Assembly (NCBI GenBank): GCA_043738385.1
Contig: JAYUGL010000149.1
Span: forward strand, 1 to 14,415
Length of the DNA: 14,415 nucleotides
Reading direction: 5' to 3'
Source: JANYCD01 sp043738385
GTDB taxonomy: Bacteria > Pseudomonadota > Gammaproteobacteria > Burkholderiales > Rhodocyclaceae
The notes beneath the pieces were generated by a model, which was not told the DNA's origin, made no database searches, and worked only from the letters and a program-made list of their open reading frames with translations. The position numbers and the translations under genes are program-made. Of this stretch, positions 13,036-14,415 are shown one piece after another (within the stretch, counting starts at the first letter, position 1; each line of letters begins with the position of its first letter).

Positions 13036-14250
13036 CTAAATCATTGCCGACGTGAGATGCGCTGCACCCCAGGTGGTGCGCCAGCGCTGTTTGACGCCGG
13101 TCAACCCGATCAGCGCCAGCAGGGCCAGCCCGGCGAAAATGAGGAACCCGATCTGGTAGCTGCCGGTCGCCTGTTTGGCATAACCCAAGCTGGACGCAAG
13201 GTAAAAACCACCGACGCCGCCGGCCATGCCGACCAATCCGGTCATCACCCCAATCTCGCGCCGGAAGCGTTGCGGTACCAGTTGAAATACCGCACCGTTG
13301 CCCATGCCGAGCGCGAGCATCGCGCCGACAAAGACGGCGGCGCTCCACCATACGGTTGGCAGACCGACACTGACCGTCACCAGAAACAGCGCGGCGAACA
13401 GATACATCACGGAAAGACTCTTCACACCACCGATGCGGTCGGCCAGGGCGCCACCAAAAGGCCGCACCAGCGAACCGGCAAACACGCAGCCGGCGGTGAA
13501 GTAACCCGCCATTTTCGGATCGAGCCCGTACTCGGCATTGAAGTAAATCGCCAGCGAGGAAGCCAGCCCCGCGAAGCCGCCAAAGGTGACCGCATAGAAA
13601 AACATGAACCACCACGCATCCTTGTCCTTCAGCACCTTGAAGTAGCTGGACAAGGGCTGGGCGGGAGGACAGCTGGGCGCATCCTTCGCCACCACTAGAT
13701 ATATAACGAACACGATGGCCAGCGGAATCAATGCCAAGCCGAACACGTTGCTCCAGCCGAATGCCGCCGCCAGACCCGGCGCGAACAGCGCCGCCAGCGC
13801 CGTGCCGGAGTTACCGGCGCCGGCGATGCCCATCACCTTGCCCTGATGCTCGGGTGGATACCAGCGCGAAGCCAACGGCAGGGCCACCGCGAAGGCGGAG
13901 CCGGCCACACCCAGAAAAACGCCGAGAATCAGCACCTCCTCATAGGAATTGATGCCATGGCGCCAGGCCGTTGCCAGCGCAGCCAGCACAATGATCTGGC
14001 CGACAATCCCCGCCTTCTTCGGCTTGATGTGATCGACCAGCAGGCCCATCACCATGCGCAGAATCGCGCCCGACAGCAACGGGGTTGCGACCATGAAACC
14101 TTTTTGCACCGGCGAGAGATGCAGGTCGGCGGAGATCTGCACACCCAGCGGACCGAGAATCACCCACACCATGAAGGCAAGGTCGAAATACAGAAATGCA
14201 GTGATCAGGGTTGGCGTATGCCCCGACTGAAGGAAGGATTTTTTATCCAT
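13036..14250 (-). CDS. narK: Nitrate/nitrite transporter, NarK family (MFS)
   Basis: Major facilitator transporter of the nitrate/nitrite porter family, 404 residues, about twelve membrane segments, in the inner membrane. Visible family marks: the N-terminal YFDLAFMVWV, two nitrate-contacting arginines by position (Arg65 in GAILRMVMG and Arg263 in GSLVRPFGG), and the nitrate signature GIAGAGNSGTALAALFAPG around 141-159. A second, later block GFAGLASSLAIYF is also present. As the first gene of an assimilatory cluster it most likely imports nitrate, probably by proton symport; nitrite export is the alternative. The ATG at 14250 is chosen from the conserved start MDKKSFLQSGHTPTL; no good ribosome site precedes it. 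The frame is open upstream to 14388, but that segment is the regulatory leader. The next gene starts 83 or fewer bases after its stop. Confidence 0.95.
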   Translation of the reverse strand: MDKKSFLQSGHTPTLITAFLYFDLAFMVWVILGPLGVQISADLHLSPVQKGFMVATPLLSGAILRMVMGLLVDHIKPKKAGIVGQIIVLAALATAWRHGINSYEEVLILGVFLGVAGSAFAVALPLASRWYPPEHQGKVMGIAGAGNSGTALAALFAPGLAAAFGWSNVFGLALIPLAIVFVIYLVVAKDAPSCPPAQPLSSYFKVLKDKDAWWFMFFYAVTFGGFAGLASSLAIYFNAEYGLDPKMAGYFTAGCVFAGSLVRPFGGALADRIGGVKSLSVMYLFAALFLVTVSVGLPTVWWSAAVFVGAMLALGMGNGAVFQLVPQRFRREIGVMTGLVGMAGGVGGFYLASSLGYAKQATGSYQIGFLIFAGLALLALIGLTGVKQRWRTTWGAAHLTSAMI

Positions 14251-14262
14251 GATTTGAGTGCA

Positions 14263-14305
14263 CAAAAGTAGGTGGCAGGGGCGTTTGTTGAAACTTCCAC
14301 CCACT
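14263..14305 (-). terminator. Terminator-like hairpin in the narK leader
   Basis: On the - strand, AGTGGGTGG (14305-14297) pairs with CCACCTACT (14275-14267) over nine positions with one G-U, followed by a short T-run (TTTTG). The loop holds a small GTTT/AAAC inner stem. It ends 13 bases before the narK ATG, a suitable place for an attenuator, but the U-tract is short; it could also simply hide the start codon region. Confidence 0.45.
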
Positions 14306-14347
14306 AAAAACGGTGGCACACGCAGACAGAGCACTTCCTCTAGCAAC

Positions 14348-14365
14348 GTGGACGCCGTTGTCCAC
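14348..14365 (-). promoter_or_regulatory. Leader hairpin with AACGGC hexaloop (candidate ANTAR/NasT target) before narK
   Basis: The - strand sequence GTGGACAACGGCGTCCAC is a perfect six-pair stem with the six-base loop AACGGC, the same loop as in the nirB leader but on a different stem sequence. Identical loops on different, still perfectly paired stems are what a conserved RNA recognition element would give. A weaker fold upstream (14376-14395, CCGG/CCGG outer stem) may be the partner hairpin. The proposed regulator is a NasT/NasR-type ANTAR protein, not encoded in this window. Confidence 0.65.
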
Positions 14366-14410
14366 TCTGATGGCTCCGGTTCCGCCAAGACCCGGTGCTA
14401 CACCCTCTAC

Positions 14411-14415
14411 AGCAA
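14411..14415 (-). promoter_or_regulatory. Possible sigma54 -12 element of the narK unit, cut by the window edge
   Basis: The last five bases read TTGCT on the - strand, identical to the -12 element of the nirB promoter. It would start transcription near 14400, just before the leader hairpins, as in the nirB leader. The matching -24 element would lie outside the window, so this is only a suggestion from spacing and analogy. Confidence 0.3.

Noticed and set aside
14312..14327. TGGCAC on the + strand as a sigma54 promoter
   Set aside because: No TTGC follows at the required spacing and the orientation points away from the genes.
14251..14388. In-frame N-terminal extension of narK to a TTG at 14388
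   Set aside because: It covers the leader hairpins, is hydrophilic and does not match the transporter family, whose members start at MDKKSF-like sequences.

Overview
The window looks like part of a high-GC proteobacterial chromosome, most likely a betaproteobacterium. This is inferred from codon use, the nitrate-assimilation gene order and the dispersed repeats; no marker gene is present to confirm it. It holds eleven protein-coding genes. Three are on the + strand at the left: glutathione-dependent formaldehyde oxidation and one orphan membrane protein. Eight are on the - strand: a nitrate-assimilation (nas) cluster and two small genes beyond its 3' end.

Left part (1-2676, + strand): a 5'-truncated class III alcohol dehydrogenase (frmA) and S-formylglutathione hydrolase (fghA) oxidise formaldehyde to formate through glutathione adducts. 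A dispersed palindromic repeat lies between them. Next is a 179-residue membrane protein of unknown function with its own sigma70-like promoter. A hairpin at 2777-2814 separates it from the - strand genes and can act as a terminator in both directions.

Middle (2837-3850, - strand): two small conserved-looking proteins of unknown function, then an AT-rich stretch with an inverted CCACAGAG repeat.

Right part (3851-14415, - strand), in transcription order: narK-type nitrate transporter; a membrane-anchored PP2C phosphatase/Ser-Thr kinase fusion; nirB; nirD; a NarB/NasA-type molybdenum nitrate reductase; and a fused four-cluster ferredoxin/DmsC-like membrane protein. Nitrate is imported, reduced to nitrite by NasA and then to ammonium by NirBD. 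The order transporter-kinase-nirB-nirD-nitrate reductase matches the nas cluster of Pseudomonas aeruginosa (PA1783-PA1779). The added DmsBC-like fusion is the unusual part. NasA here lacks the C-terminal [2Fe-2S] domain and any Tat signal, so the fusion is a candidate quinol-to-nitrate electron donor at the cytoplasmic face of the membrane.

Regulation: nirB has a near-perfect sigma54 promoter (TGGCAC-N5-TTGCT). It is followed by a leader with two hairpins and an intrinsic terminator. The narK leader contains a hairpin with the identical six-base loop AACGGC, also followed by a terminator-like hairpin, and a possible sigma54 -12 element sits exactly at the window edge. Together this suggests two transcription units, narK-kinase and nirB-nirD-nasA-dmsBC, under nitrogen (sigma54/NtrC) and nitrate (NasT/NasR-type ANTAR antitermination) control. 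The regulators themselves are not in the window.
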